DNA from: Kuschelorhynchus macadamiae
Taxonomy: Eukaryota; Arthropoda; Insecta; Coleoptera; Curculionidae
DNA length: 64,000 nucleotides
Assembly (NCBI GenBank): GCA_030620095.1
Contig: JAUTXW010001351.1
Location: forward strand, 1,426,001 to 1,490,000
Direction: 5' to 3'
Positions 32,965-47,910 of the stretch are shown here, in pieces. The translations under genes were made by a program, and so were the position numbers. Every line of letters starts with the position of its first letter. Position 1 is the stretch's first letter. The notes under the pieces are model-generated. The model was not told the origin of the DNA. It was given only the letters and a program-made list of their open reading frames with translations, and did no database searches.

Positions 32965-35780
32965 GCCATTCGCAATAAACTACTTTTTATATTAAATTAA
33001 ATAAAGATTCTATAAGACCAAGATATTATCTTAGGTAATTAACTTTACCTAATGCATCTGATGACCCTGACATTATCATTTGTTTAAAATGTTCCATTAT
33101 TATACTAACGTATTGATCATGCTTTAAACATAATTAACATCAATTAACTTCATCCCATTTCGAATTGCAGCAAACCAATTTGGCTCATTTTTTACACTAG
33201 CCTACAATTATTGAAAATATCAGGTAGATTCGTGTCATAAATATCGCGGTGAGGCCAATAATTGAATGAAGTAAATTTCCCAATTACGGACAATTTTGCG
33301 TTGCGGCTTAGTTTGGCAAGACGCGTCACCAAACCTGAACACACAAGAGTATGGGGAACAGATTTGTGAGAACTCCGAAAAAGGTCGAACATACTTTGTA
33401 GTCAGGGTGCCAGTAGTAGATTTTGTGTGCATGGTCATGCACCATGCAAGGGAAATAGACGTTTTAACTACTTTTTGCAAAGAAAGAGTTAAATAAGTGT
33501 ATCTATTAATACTTTTAACAAGTAGTATAATAAAAAAATAATAACACGAAATGAATGGACATCATTTAATTTAAAAGTAGTAAATTAATGTATGTTTATT
33601 AATAATTTTAATAAGTAATATAATAAAAATACGAAATGAATTTAAAAGTAGTAGAATAATGTGTATTTATAAATAATTTTAACAATAATAACGGGTGAGG
33701 ATTTTAAAGTGTTACGAGGCGATATCGGAAAAATGGTTTGGAATTTTTTTATAAAAATCTGATAAGAGTGAGGCAGAGACACAGATTTTAACTTCGTTCA
33801 TTAATAACTAGATACTGCATCATCCCCGAATTAGAGCAAAATGTGTGTCTGCAAGGTAAGAATTTGCTGCGATATTTTTACCTACTGATCAAAAGAGCGT
33901 TTTGGATAATCCATTTATTTATATTACTCCAAAATACTACACACGAATAGTCACTGTATCAAAGAGGGTCTCTAAAAATTTCACAAATAAGTGAAACAAT
34001 AGGAAACACATGTAAATGTAAATATAAATACAAAAAAATAACGGCGATCGACGGAGGAAAGGAACCGGCAAATACTGCACTTTTACACTCATTGATGGTG
34101 TTGCAAAACCTCTTGAAGCAACCATAATTAACGAATATTATCAACATAATGGAATAAACCCGATTGGTAGGCGGTCCAGGCACGATCTCCGGTTAAAAAT
34201 ATTATTGAAAACGTAAAATGCACATTAAAACAATCAAATCAACCAAAAATCATCCCAGATCTAATACGTGCAGAGAAAATGAAAAAGTATTCCACATAAA
34301 TTTATTATCTCTAGTATGTCTGGCCGCTACCAGAAATTGTTGAAAGTTCCGGGTGAACATATTAGCTTTTATTTTTCCTAGCTTGTACATTTGTAACCAT
34401 CGTTTTATAAATTATTTTGAATTTTTTTACTGTTTCAATTTTCGCATAATAATATGTTTTTATTTTTGATATTTCCTGTATACATCGAGGTATACATCCT
34501 GTAAATGTTTGCCCCATGACCCCTTCTAGGAATAGCCTTTATAAATAAATAATTATAACTTTTTCTTCCAGTTTTTATTTTAACGAATATTTTTTACACA
34601 ACCTGTATAAACACTCTAAAAATTTTAAGCTACGAAAATATGGCTTTTTTCTTTTCTTTGATTAAAAAAATATACTTTATTGAATTTAACTCTGTCTACC
34701 TCAAAGTATTAACGCACTGAAAACTAAAAATATCGTACCCTTTATATTAAGTTAACGGCAACTCAAAATAGAGTATATTTGTCGTACATATAGTAACAGT
34801 TATTATACAGAGTTCATTGACCTGAAAAAGATAATTTTACTCTTCAAAAGAATACATATCACCCTACCTAGACTATAATTTCCTCAACAAGCTCCGCAGT
34901 TGTTTTTTTTGTTTAACTTCCCTAAATTTTAGAAATTATAAAATAGGTTATTGGAAAATTAAATTATAATTTGAGCCCCCCCCTTAATACATAACACATG
35001 GATTCCTCCTATATTTTGATTTTTAGATTAAATCATGATGATCGTACATAGTTTAGGTTTTTTAACTCACCTCTATGGTATAAACTATGCCTTCAATTAT
35101 TGTACAATGAAAAAAATATTGTGCGATCAAACCTTTTCACCTGGAAATAATGTTAATTGTACCTGTAAGTGTTTGTAACGGAAAACTGAAAGCGTTTTAG
35201 GTATAATAATAATAATACGCACTTCTAATTGGTTAATCATATCCGCCAAAACTAGTTTATAAAAGCAAATCTAATTTAATTTAGTACTTAACACAGTTCT
35301 GTGATCTAAGATCTAATTGACAACAGATTTAAAACTAAAACACTAAAATATAAGTATTATCTGTACTCTACACGGTCGAACAACCCAAGAGCGTTACATT
35401 CTTTGTCGATGCCAATCGTGTAAACTCGGTACTCTTACAAATCTGTTCCCCAGACTCTTGTCCTGAACACCGAGGATCGGGAGCTCTTTCTTCATTCGGC
35501 GGGTGGTGGTACATGGCCGTTCTTGGTTTTTGGAGCGATTTGCCTGGTTAATTCTGATAACTAGAGAAACTATAGCCTGCTAACTAAACGCATTTTGACA
35601 TTCTGCAGGCCGGTAGGCTGTGAGCTCATAACTTGTGTATATTTTTTACTGTGCCTCCTAGCCTCACGAAATTGATTGAGTAATAACAGATCTGTTCATA
35701 TCCTTAGTTGTTTTCGGCCGCCCGCTCTCTACGCTGAAGTATTGATATATACCTAATAAATGGACTACATTGAAAGAAAA
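32965..35780. other. Mostly gene-free region with an LTR- or promoter-like stretch
   Basis: No coding sequence is supported. Between about 35160 and 35560 composition rises in GC. TTTATAAAAGC (35257) is followed by an initiator-like CACAGTTCTG about 30 bases downstream, as in an LTR or host promoter. I could not find matching LTR ends, so this is tentative. Confidence 0.3.
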
Positions 35781-37577
35781 ATCGGTAAATTTCTTTCCTT
35801 CACCCGGAAATTTCCTTGTTATATATTTTTTTCCATATGTCAGAAAGAGTGAAGTGTGACCCAACTTAATTCAGTGCAAGGTCACTGTATAGATGTGTTA
35901 CCTATACTGTCTTTTCAAACATTTTATTGCGCGACATTTTATTCCATCATATTGGATTCCTACCAATGTTTTACCAGGTTCTTTCTACATATGCCACACT
36001 TGACTTTAAAACTAGTTTATCCCATTTTCACATTCAATTTTTCTGCAAATTTAAAGTCAATTGAACAAGATTCATTTACGATGATTTTTTAAAAAATGTA
36101 TTTGGTCGCCATTTTGTTTCGCCATATTAAATTTTTACCACAAATTTACCAGTTTACCTCTATATCACACTTATTTCATGCACAAAAATTGAAATCAATT
36201 TATTAATTAATATTAATATATAATTAATTATTAAGTATTAAGTGGTATTTTCAGGCTGATTTTTTAAATATTTTATTGGGCCGCTATTTTGTTTTGGTAC
36301 CTTGGATTCATTTCAAAATGTTACAAGTTCATTCCTATGTAACATTCGATTTTTGTGCAAAATTAATAATAAAATAATTTTTTTAAGTATTACCAGGTCA
36401 TATGACCTTTAATTTTTGACAAAAATTTGAATTCATTCTGGTAAGTAGTTTTTAAGCTATGCCTCGAACTGACAGACAGACCGACAGACGAGCCGACGGA
36501 ATTGATAAAATATATTTTTTGGCATCTAGGGACACTATGTCAAATTTGAGAGGGTGATTTGTTTCACGGTTACAAATATTTTATTTGGCTGCCAATTTTG
36601 TTTCGTCATCTAGAATTAGTATTACAATTTAGTTGATCCCTATACCACATTTAGTTATGGGACATGATTTGAAATCAACGTATTAAGTAGTATTTTCAGG
36701 CTGAATTTTTAAATACTTTGTTAGGCCGCCATTTTGTTCCACCATCTTGGATTCAAAATTTGAGCAGTATAATTCTAACATAATTTTTTGATGTATGTGC
36801 AAAATTTGAGATAAATCGGATAAGTAGTTTTTTAATAATAATTTATTTAACATTTGACTAGGCCACCATTTTGTTTTGCCATATTGAATTTTTACCAAAA
36901 TATTACCAGGTTATCCCCATATGACCCAATCAGGTAAGTCTTTAAGGCATGCCGCGAACTGGCCGACAGACAGACCGACAGAATTGATAAAACATATTTT
37001 TTGGCATCTAGCGACGCTAAAACGTGAAGATATATAAAACCTGACTGAAGTGATTTTTTCACGATTACAAACATTTTATTTGGTCGCCATTTTGCTCGGA
37101 CATCTAGAATTAGTAACACTGTTACTAGTTGATCCCTATGCCACAATTAGATGGCACAGAATTTGAAATTAAGTAGTTGAATAGTAGTAGGCTGAATTTT
37201 TAAATAATAAAGCCGTCATTTTGTTGGGCCATCTTGGATTTGTTCCAAAATTTGCCAGTTGATTCCAACATAAGACTTTGATATTTGTGCAAAATTTGGA
37301 TTGGTAGTAGTTTATAATAATATTTGTTGTAACATTTAACTAGGCCGCCATTTTGCTTCACCATATTGAATTTTTACCAAAATATTACCAGATCATCAAC
37401 ATGTAATTTATGTAAGTAATTTTTTAGCTATGCCGTGAACAGAGAGACAGACAGGCAGATAGACAGACTGACGGAATTGAGAAAACATGTTTTTCGGCAT
37501 CTAGGGACCCTGACACGTGAAGAAATCTCGGAGGGTGATTTTTCAATGCTTACAATACTTCCCTTTTACCAGGGAAA
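35781..37577 (+). repeat. Hairpin-ended repeat family, copy 3
   Basis: It begins ATCGGTAAATTTCTTTCCTTCACCCGGAAATTTCC and ends ACAATACTTCCCTTTTACCAGGGAAATAAT. It contains at least three blocks each ending in a PuGACAGACAGACCGACAG-type run and GGCATCTAGGGAC, so the internal module has been amplified relative to copy 1. Confidence 0.8.
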
Positions 37578-38235
37578 TAATAAATTTTTTAGTTTTTGTG
37601 TCAGGTTTTTTACATGGATGATGCAACGTAAATTATTAAAACTTTATACATTGACTTTTGATTTAATGTAAAGTAATTCCGTATCGTAGTTAGATCTCTA
37701 ATATACCTTAGGTTAGGTGTAGGGTCTCTCGGGAGCATCCTGATGCCCTTAAGCATCTTCTCTCGTCTTACCCTGTTCATGCACGATCGGATTATATTTA
37801 CCAGCATAATGCAGGTGAATACCACCCGATCCAATTATTACCGAGACATCACTACAAGATCGACCAAACTCCGGTGCTACCTTATGTCCCGGAGTAGGTC
37901 TAGACTATAGCAAGAAAAGATACTACTGTTGGACTGCAAGCCAACAAGCTAGACATTGCCCTATATCTCTCATTGATTTTTCTCTCTCTCTCGGCGGATA
38001 CCAACATAATATACTAGTTATAGAGAGAGAAGTGAAGCGAGCTAAATACATCGATGGTAGCCAAGCTGAGAAACCATATTTAAAAATTGTAAGCAGGGAG
38101 AAAGCAAATTTTTTGACGGATGTCAAAATATTTCTTTTAAAAATTAAGCTTCTGCAAGATACGTGAAATATCCTATATACTGAAAACCCCAAATCAATAC
38201 TTTGAATCTTTCAAACGACTGAGTAAAGTAAAAAA
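37578..38235. other. Short unassigned stretch
   Basis: Contains a GC-richer segment (about 37700-37920) with no recognisable product on either strand. Confidence 0.4.
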
Positions 38236-38895
38236 ATCGGTAAATTTATTTTACCAGGAACTTCCCTCGTTAGAAAACTTTCCTTTTATTAGGAATAGTG
38301 AGGTATAGTAAGTTTATTTCCGCTGATAGTCATTTAGTATACTGTCTTTTCAAACTTTTTTATTGGGTGCTATTTTGTTCCATCATATTGTATTCGTATC
38401 AATATTTTGCCAGTTTCTACCTATAACATACTTAATTTTTGACATGATTTAACATAAATTGAATAAGTAGTTTTACACTGTTTTTATAAGACCGCCATTT
38501 TATACGGTCATGTTGAATTGGTACTTATTAATAATCCTTGTATCAAATTCAATTTTGCTTTGAAGTCAATTGAGCAGATTTTTTTATATTCTATACCATA
38601 ATTAACACTATCACACAAGAATTTCAAATGAATCTGTTAAGTTTTTCAGGATGAATTTTTAAATATTGGATTCGTACCAAAATTTTACCAGTTCATTACT
38701 GCGTGATACAAAAGTTGAGGTGCGTAGTTTTTAGTATTGTTTTTTTAACATTTGACTAGACCGCCATTTTGTTTCGTCTTATTGCATTTTTACGAAAATG
38801 TTACCAGGTCATCCCCATATGACTTTTAATTTTTCAAATTTTTTGAAGTCAATCGTATAAGTAGTTTTTGGTTACGCTCTTGATTTTTGAGAATG
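38236..38895 (+). repeat. Hairpin-ended repeat family, copy 4, 3'-truncated
   Basis: It has the family start (ATCGGTAAATTTATTTTACCAGGAACTTCCCTCGTT) and several CCGCCATTTTGTTTCG-type units, but runs into unrelated sequence near 38895 without the terminal hairpin. Confidence 0.75.
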
Positions 38896-40245
38896 TGAAG
38901 AGGGGTTGGGGATAATATTTGGTGATAAGGTTTTCCTTCGTATTTCCGCGGATTTTTCCAAATACTTTTCAGCAACGGTTGTCAATTTCTACATCCCCCC
39001 TTTTTTTGGTTGGTAATCCCTTCCCCACTGTCTGCCAACACGGTTGCTGGAGATCGCCGAAAACTGTGGCTTATATATAATTCGAGGTGGAAGACTCAGC
39101 AGGAGCTGCGGTTCCTGATGGATATTTTCAGAACCTGTGATGAAATGTTTTTCGTACGTCCGCTCTTAGAAAAAAAATTACAGTTTATCTCGTGAAACAT
39201 TTAGCTCCAAAATTTAAATGCAGTTTTGTTTTGTTTTGTAAAAAAATCAGAAAAAAAATTATTTTTTTCTAAAAACGCTGCGTTAACTGCTAACACTTTT
39301 TGAAGATAAGGGTCCATAGGAATTTTCTCCTATCTAGGGTCTTTTAGAATATGTTTTGTTTTTGTCGAAAACTTGAACCGTATGGCCACCAGAGGGCATT
39401 CAATGAACCCTTGTTTTTTATCAAAAGATTTAAAAAAGATATATTTCCCAAAATCGATCTCAACCATTTTCAACAGGAATCAGAAGATCGTAAAAAGAAA
39501 AGTTTTCTAAAAATTTCAAATCAATATTTTAATTTTTTCGACAGTTATCATGTTTCTAAGGAAATTGTAACAAACTCGTATTTTTTTTTATTTATGGACC
39601 CAAACAGAAAAATGATATGGAAATCGGTTTGATACCGCTCCAGATCACCAAGAGTTTCCTAAAAACATACCAAACTCCAAAATTGTGTCTAAAACCGTTT
39701 CCGAGATATAGTGACAGAAAGATAAAAATGTACTAAAAGTATGTTGTGATACGACATCAGATCCGAGAGTTTATAATAATTATAGTTTGACAAAACTAGA
39801 ACATCTTGCATAATCATATAGAATAAAGCGACAACTATATAATATCCTTAAAAGCACTCGGGGAATCCTGAAACCCCCCAACCGGGCGCGTCCCTAGGTG
39901 ATTCATAGCGCATATGGGTGGTAGGACGGACATCAAATCCGTCCCGCGAATCAACTGGCAACAAAACAGGAGTATCTGACCTAAATTGCATGGCTGAGAT
40001 TATTGCCAGTAAAGCAACGAGAAACTATCTGGTGGAATACATAGGTAAAAATTTACCACGTAATAATGAACACTCATTTCAGACTACCTTCCACAAGATT
40101 GTATCCTTGGAAGTCACTTGCCGATAATGAACGCGATATACAATAACTGAAAGTTCCAAACATCACAATAAAGTTAGAAACCGAATAATGAAAGAGTAGC
40201 CCAATGTGGGACAAAAACTACGATATATCACAAACATTAATATGA
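38896..40245. other. Unassigned stretch
   Basis: A Phe/Lys-rich ORF at 39351-39632 is not recognised and has no supporting context. The last ~300 bases may be the decayed upstream part of the LINE that follows. Confidence 0.35.
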
Positions 40246-41700
40246 GTGGCTAACGAAAATATTTATTCTGGTTCAAGACGAAAGAATAAAAAGTGGATAA
40301 CTCATGAATATAAACAAATTCACCACATTATCAAAAAAAAAAAAATGAAAAGCACCAAGAAATCCTGCTTGGAAGATCAATATAAGGAACTGGATAAAAA
40401 ACACGATTTGTTTAACATGCACAAATATATAAAAAAAGCTGCCAGGCTAAACAGGCCAGGACAAACTGGTATGTTGACTGATGATAATGACCAGGTTTTG
40501 TTAGATCTAACTGATAAAATAAGAATTTGACGGCAATATATACATAAGCTTTATAACATTAGCACCTCGCAATAGAAGAGGAGACCTTAACAGGACCTCC
40601 TATAGCCCGATGGAAAGTTTCCTATGGGCCTAAAATCTCAAAAATAACAAAACCCCACGATCAGACAAAATTTTTGAAAATTCTCATTGAAGGCGAACAT
40701 CTAGATGTTGCCACAGACTTATTAATGATATTAAAACTTCGGGTGACATACCTAGGGACTGGTCATTATCAAAGCTTATACCTATCCCTAAAAAGCCTAC
40801 AGCCAAAAAATGCGTATTTAGACAATGCTAAGTAATTTCCTAAATGAGTTTCTGAAGAACATTCACTACAAGAGCACATATTTTGGGAGATTGACACCAG
40901 GGACACATAGTTCGAATTTAAGGCCCTGTTAAGTCTAAAAATTTTAATTTAAAGAGTCAGAGACGTAATCTGAGACATTTTCGCAAGTTATTATTCATTT
41001 TGAGATAGAGTTTGAATGAGGTAACCATGAGAAACTGATTCAGATTATTAATAAATCAGGACTCGTTGATAGAAATGTGCGTATTATATCTTAAGTGTAC
41101 TGGCCTACGTGAGTGGTGGCGAGTCGTCGAAGGAATTTCCACTAAAGTAGGGCATCGGATAAGAATGTGTACTTTCGCACTATTTAGAGACAGATAACAC
41201 CTCAATCAATGGAAAAAAGGTCAGTAATATAAGACGCGCTGACGACACGGTGTTGGTTCCAGACAGCTTTGAAGAACTTTAGAGGAACACCGATAAAGTA
41301 GTTGACGTGTGCCTGAAATACAATCTGCAAATGAATATAAAAACGACAAGAATTATGATAATCAGCAAAAATCTAAGTATACAATTCTTCTTCAATGGCA
41401 TACAACTACAGAGGGTATAAACAATAACGCCCTTAGGAGCTACCTTATGCTATGTGCTATGTTTCCTCGGTGCTACTATATAGAGTGGAGTCATGGACAT
41501 TGGCTACAGCTACCTGTAAATGAATCGATGCCTTTGAGTTGTGTCAATGAAACTATATTGAAAAACGTCAAACAACGAAAATTGTCAAGTTACGGTGAAG
41601 TCATGCGTAGCGAGGAAAAATACAAAATGCTACTTACCCATCGTATAAAGCAACATTGACAAAAATCGCAAAGTATGTGTCGTACAATAGACAAACATGG
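40246..41700 (+). pseudogene. Heavily decayed non-LTR retrotransposon (LINE)
   Basis: The first readable block (40246-40530) has KKWITHEYKQI, SCLEDQYKELDKKHDLFNMHK and GMLTDDNDQVLLD, the linker between endonuclease and reverse transcriptase seen in a common arthropod LINE group. Further blocks follow in broken frames. Near 41210-41370 comes INGKKVSNIR then ADDTVLV, the remains of the reverse transcriptase catalytic YADD box with Tyr replaced. Near 41420-41655 comes a C-terminal part with ILKNVKQRKLSSYGEVMRSEEKY. There are many stops and frameshifts. Clade assignment is uncertain. Confidence 0.7.
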
Positions 41701-41869
41701 CATCGATTGAACTTTTTAGATCTGCGATCAACAAAATTAGAGGGACCAGATTGGTCGCCAACGTTTAATGAAAACAAGGCACCCTAACAAGAAAGCAGCC
41801 AATTATGTGCATTTATTTAACAACATAATATATTTTCTAAAATCACAAGTTCATATCTATTTCTCCCCC

Positions 41870-41975
41870 AAAAGTACGAATCCAATATGAAATTGGGTAA
41901 CACTTTACTATTTCTAATAAAAGCAAGGATTTATAACCAGAGAAGTTTCGGGTAAAAGAAATATACCGGTTTTTT
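41870..41975 (-). repeat. Hairpin-ended repeat family, 5'-end fragment, minus orientation
   Basis: TTCGGGTAAAAGAAATATACCGGTTTTT and the preceding CACTTTACTATTTCTAATAAAAGCAAGG are the reversed family start. The remainder of the copy is missing. Confidence 0.6.
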
Positions 41976-44900
41976 TCTAACTCGATTTGGAAAATGTGAT
42001 TTTTTTAACTTAACAGATTTAACTGGTCTACGGACACCAAAATATTTCAGTTTGGATAATAAAACCTCATGATTTATGGTTTCAAAAACTCAGAAGGCGA
42101 ACAGAAGTACTAAGGTATTTCCTAAAACTACAATGATTTTCCGGAATAATAATACAATTAAGAATTAAAAACCAATTCAATTAACTCAAAAATGTGTTGT
42201 ATTCTTTGTTTTAGTTAATAGCAGCAACTATTATAACGGTTATAATACCTATTATAAGGGTAATAATACTTTTCGATGAAAGTTCTAGAGTATTTTTGCA
42301 TATTGTCGTTTATCCCGGCTGCACCAGAAGCCTCTGTATATATAAGTATAGTATAATATATTCAGTAAATCTCTTCAAGATCGGTGATTTTAAAAGAAAA
42401 AAATGTACTCATTAAAAATATTACTCTTATAAAAATTAATTTAGCTAGTACAATCTAAAACTTTTTAAAGGAATTCACTAAATAAATCATTAATCCTATT
42501 TGAGTCTGACAAAATATAAATTATGCGATTGTAAGGAATTTTATGTTTTTTTTTAACAATCTTCTATACGCAGATTGTATCTACAATTGTTTTTGTACGC
42601 CGTACTGCCAAAACAATAAAATTTCTCCAACGGTTAAAATTTTCCCAATCATCAATTGTCCTGGTCCACCTCAATTCCTGCGTGTCCCAAAACCCTTTGT
42701 TTCATAAAACCTTTAAAAAGTAGAATTTATTTTACGGTTTAGTTATAAAATCTACTATATAAAAAAAGCAAATATTTTGAAAGCTGTTCCAAAAAATTGT
42801 AAACATAAAACTTAAAGCAAAGAAGAAGGCCGCAAGCCTTGATCTCTCATTTTTTTGTTCAAAACTTTTGCTGGTTCATACGACATTCCTAGTTAATCTT
42901 TATAGATAAATATCCAAATGTTTAGAGTTTAAAGACGTGGAAAAAATTTTATTTAAATCAAATACGGACACACAAATTTACTATTTACAACTTTACGCCC
43001 TAACTTCCTGGAATATCATACCAGAAAGTTAGGGGGTTTGCCTTTGTTACATGTACAAAGTAAACTTCTAGCTATTTTCTGTATTAAAATTACTGGGAAA
43101 GTCCAAAGTTTAATTGAACCATAAAATGTTAGTTAGTACTTTAACTTTAAACTCTTCTAATTAATCTAAATCCAAATTCTACCTTGCTTATTTTATTCCC
43201 TAACAGTATTGCATGGGTGCAAAACGAACCATAAACACAGAAAGTTTCCTAACTGGAAGAGGCGGTATTCTAAATTACAACATTGGATACATCAATTGAA
43301 TCGTTTGTTGGATTTTGGGTTAGTTATTGCTTGATATAAGTGGTTAACCAGTAGTTGATCTCTAAACTCTCTCATTTCTCTTCTGAGGAATTAATATTGG
43401 TAGGTGTCTAGAGCCTGTATTCGTTGACAACTTTCTTTATACAAATAAAAGTTTTTTAAGCTTGAAAATCATATTCTTACTTATATTTTAAAGCTAATTT
43501 TTTTTTATAGAATTAAGTTTGGTTTCGATCTCAAAATTTGTGTTAACTTGTATACTGGTTTAAATATACATAATAATGTACTCGAAGTCTCAGTAAAGTT
43601 CGTTAATTGTAAAACGACTGGTTAAATTTTTTGAGTGTCCTATGTTACTACTTTCACGCTTAACTCCCCATTGGATTTAACCAGTACTGTTATGAATGTA
43701 AGTCACGTCGTAAGGCAAATCATTTACAAAAACAAGATATAACAGAGGGCGCAGGACTGAACTCTGTGATATCCCCAAATTAACGTCAAGTTAAAGTGAG
43801 CGCAAAAAAGTGCTACCCCAGACAGCCTCCTGACCTCAACATACTGCTTGTGTTCCTCCAATATGAAAGGAAACCAATTTAAAACCACCCCCATAATCCT
43901 CATTGACTCGAACCTGCTGGGAGCCTCGAGCGCCTCTATTACTTTCAGCAAGAAAAGACAAATTACCATATGACGTAGATGGGCCAGAACGAACCTGTGA
44001 TGCCGTAATGTTATTAAATTATTTTTAAGTAAATAAGATTACAATCTGTCAAGCATTGCAAATTCAAATACTTTTGAAAAACATGAGATCAAGGCGACTG
44101 GACTATAATTTTTCCTTCTTTAAAACAGGTACAACCTTGCAGTGTTTTTAAGCACTAGGTTTCCAGGGATAAGCTGATAAGTTATGTGAGAGATTCTACG
44201 CATCATTCTGCAGTTTTTTCTAATAACAATGAAACATCATGAAACTGCAGCCGCTTTGAATAAACCTTTCAAGAAACAGGATGTGTAAAAATCGAGGGTA
44301 TGGTAGTGATGCACAATCTGTAATTTAATTTTCATGAAATTTAATAATTCTAAACCTCATATTTGTTTTCATATCAATCTTGTTAAATTTAATGCTTTAG
44401 GTAAATCTGGAAAAATAAAAACTCGAACTACACCGGGCCTGATTTATAACTATCTAAATTTAGTAAAAAGTGGTGAAATTTAGCATGGTAGATTCAAATT
44501 AGATTCTGAACAACTTTTTCCTATTGACTTTTTTTTATATCTCTATAAAGTCGTAGTATGCGGATATTTTACGCTAGATTGGAATATGATATCTTAAAAG
44601 ATGTATCTTGCGCAGTTCTACTACTTCACAAAAAAACAACTGAAAGTCGATGAAAAGCTAACCGGCCACCCCCTTTTTTTTAAATTCAAAAAAGTTTCAA
44701 ATGTAAAAGCTTATTTCAGTGTTTATTATTACAAAATAGTTGTAAGACGAACAATTTTTGGACAAATCGACTTTGGTAAAGTCGCGTGGAAAACGGATCA
44801 AATTATGAGTTCGAGTACGAGAAAATTCAATTACATCCAAACTCGGAGGAATACAGAGATAATAGGTAAAATTAAAATCTATATTTTGTAAAGAAAGGTG

Positions 44901-47160
44901 GACAAAAAACACGCCTGATTCCTTTTTTTCTCGAAAATATAAAAGTGGATGTATTATTTGCGGGCTTCGTTTATAAGGCAGGATGGATAATAAAATATGT
45001 GAAAAACAAGTACCGTTTGGTGATACTGACCACCTGATAAAGTTGAATCCGCAATTAGTTTTTTTTATGCCACTTCCTTGAGAATCTGACAAAACGCAAT
45101 TTTTGTTTTCCGGGGAAATTCTACATCCGGTAATTAAGAGCACACTATGTAAACTAAGAAGTATATATTAAACCTTTTTTTTTGGAGATATTTTTATAAT
45201 TTGTGTCACATGTTTTCTTTTACTTTTTAAGATAAAGCTATTAAACCCGATATATTTAGAATAAAGAAAAAGAGATCTTACATTTTAAAAAATGTCCCAT
45301 TTTAAAAAATGCAAGTTATATTTATATGTTTGAAAATTGGCACTTTTTTATATTTCATTAAAAATAAAAAAGTTATAACACATAAAAATGTTAGCAGTTT
45401 AAAATAAGCAAGGTGTATATATACATATTGTATTACTTTTCACTTACTAGCATGAAAAGAAAAGTTAATTATCAGGGAAGTTCCGATTAGATTTCTCCTC
45501 AAATCGTAGGTTTCCTCATAATAAATCCTTCCTGTTATCCAAAATTGTAAAAGATAATACACTATGTTATTGTCAATATTATTTAATAGCAATAGCAAAC
45601 CATTTATATTTGCCCGTCAGAAAGTACCTATATATTGCATTTTCTAGGAGCTGGGTTGAACACCGAGAAGTTGCTGAATGACCAGCTCAGTCTTCCTATT
45701 TTGGCCCATCTGATTTGTTTTTTTTCGGTTACTTAAAGGGAGGACTTTTTTTACAAAATCCAATTATTTATAAGATCTATAACAAAAATACTGATATTTG
45801 CCTAGACGACTGAATCTCTTATTTGTCTTTTGAATGGTTAAAAGATTAAACATAGCTTTTCCAGTATTCAAGGTATAAGCTCATTTTAAGATATTTGGGT
45901 AAACCTGAATATAGTAAAAGCAAATGTCAATAAAAAAATATATAAAATTATTGAAATATTAGAAATTTACAAAAGGACATATTTCAATAAAAATTTAAAA
46001 AATACTAGTGGTCGCATAAAATCCAGCAAAGTCCCTTACGAATATCCTCAAAAATCCCCGCCATAAGACAAAACAGGTTTTTTCAATATTGTGACTTGAA
46101 TAAAATTTTACAGAAATGACAGCGGTACAATAAAATGGTTGGTATTGCTAAAACCGCATAACGTGACTATTTTACATAAAATTATCCAGAATTTGCTAAA
46201 TGTGCATCGTAACAGACTAAATAAATAGTGACCCCTCCCACCCATTCATAAGTAAAAAAATAAAACGACAGAACCAGTCATAGTGCCTAGACTTAGTCTA
46301 TCAATTAAATACAAAGCAGTTTAATATTGGTTCTAACGTGGTTTTGTTTACGCATACTACACATTTACGAAGCACAAGGATATTAAACACTTGAAAAGCA
46401 CTAAAACAAACTTTCAATCACTCACGAATTTCAAATATTTGCCGTTACAACCCCTTACAACACTGCGTTCCTGAGGCTAGGTCATAGTCTAATAATTTCA
46501 ATCTAGGTGGTGTGTTCACATTTTGCTTGTAGACTCTCTGATACGAGTTTCAACTAGGTGACTACTTAATTTTTTAAGATATAATTACTGTAGGCAAAAT
46601 ATATGCGATATTATATTTTGAGGCAATATTTTTTAAATTTTCTATTTTGTTTCAATTCTTTCGTTACTGTATAATGTGCAGTAATATTGGCTCGTAAAAT
46701 AATAATAATTATAGTGTATTCTTCTATCATCTTTATTTGATTTCTAGAACATCTAATCTTAAACAACAAATGTTGGTGTCTCGTTTTATTTGGACAGCAG
46801 TTTATTTTATGTGTCTGAAAATACCTCAGATTAAATATAAGCATTTGTTGTTTTGTTGAGGCCTGAATGGCAAGTAAATATATTAGTCTTTCATATTACC
46901 ATTATTTTTAAATTTGTTAAACCAAACTACACTTCTTCAAATTTTACCGCAAATTCTCGAAATAGTCTGACATTTTTATAATTGAGTTGAGGCTTCAAAG
47001 GGTCTACACTGGCACTTTAGTCACTCCAAGTTATCACTTCACTTTAATTGCACTCCAGAATTTTCAGGGGAATGGATTTAGATTGTGCTCTGGATGGAGC
47101 CAATTGTATTGTATTAAAGGAAGAAGTGTACGTTAGCCAGAAAGCCAGAAATGTTTCTAT
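41976..47160. other. Long gene-free AT-rich region
   Basis: About 5 kb with only short ORFs that lack any recognisable motif or context. No RNA genes, terminal repeats or retroelement remnants could be supported. Confidence 0.45.
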
Positions 47161-47172
47161 ACGTAATATGTA

Positions 47173-47295
<123 letters not shown>

Positions 47296-47611
47296 TAATT
47301 ACAAAATCACTTGTAGGGACTTATGTTATAAAATGTTTTTCATAAGACCCACCTCGTCGTCTTGAGGTCTCTTAGATTTCGATCTAAAGAGGTCAATGAT
47401 TGATGAGGCGATAGACTCAGTCTGGAACCTCATTTATCAGGCAAGGGAAGCTCTATTCAGATTTTGCTGCTGTTATTCGATAGATTTATTTTTCTCGTAC
47501 TCGCCTATTTAGTTTTTTCTTGGGGTGCTTATAATTATTACGATGGAAAATGTTTTTCAAATTTGCGTGTATGCATCATTTTTGCAATGAGATATATATT
47601 TTACTTCTCTC

Positions 47612-47910
47612 GTAATAGGGAAGATAATATTGTAATCGTGAAAAAATAACCCTCCCAGGTTCTCACAGATATTTCCGTTTTAGGGCCCCCCACTTTCACT
47701 ATTACGTAGAAATAAAATGGTAAAAATTTGGTACAAATCCAAGATGGCGAAACAAATGGCGGTTCAATCAGATTATTGAAAAAATTGACCTGAAAATGTA
47801 ATTATTATGTTGATTTCAAATTTTGTGCAAGAATTAAGTGTGATATAGAGAAGAACTGGTAAAATTGTGGTGCGAATTCAAGATGGCGAGACATAATGGC
47901 CAATTACCGT
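47612..47910 (-). repeat. Hairpin-ended repeat family, partial minus copy
   Basis: CGTAATAGGGAAGATAATATTGTAATCGTG is the degenerate reversed 3' hairpin end, followed by CCAAGATGGCGAAACAAATGGCGG units. The copy breaks off near 47910. Confidence 0.65.

Noticed and set aside
43724..43969. 81-codon ORF on the minus strand
   Set aside because: No family motif, no context and no supporting splice or promoter signals.
44601..45143. ORFs of 96 and 148 codons on opposite strands
   Set aside because: They overlap each other, have no recognisable motifs and biased low-complexity composition; chance ORFs are likely.
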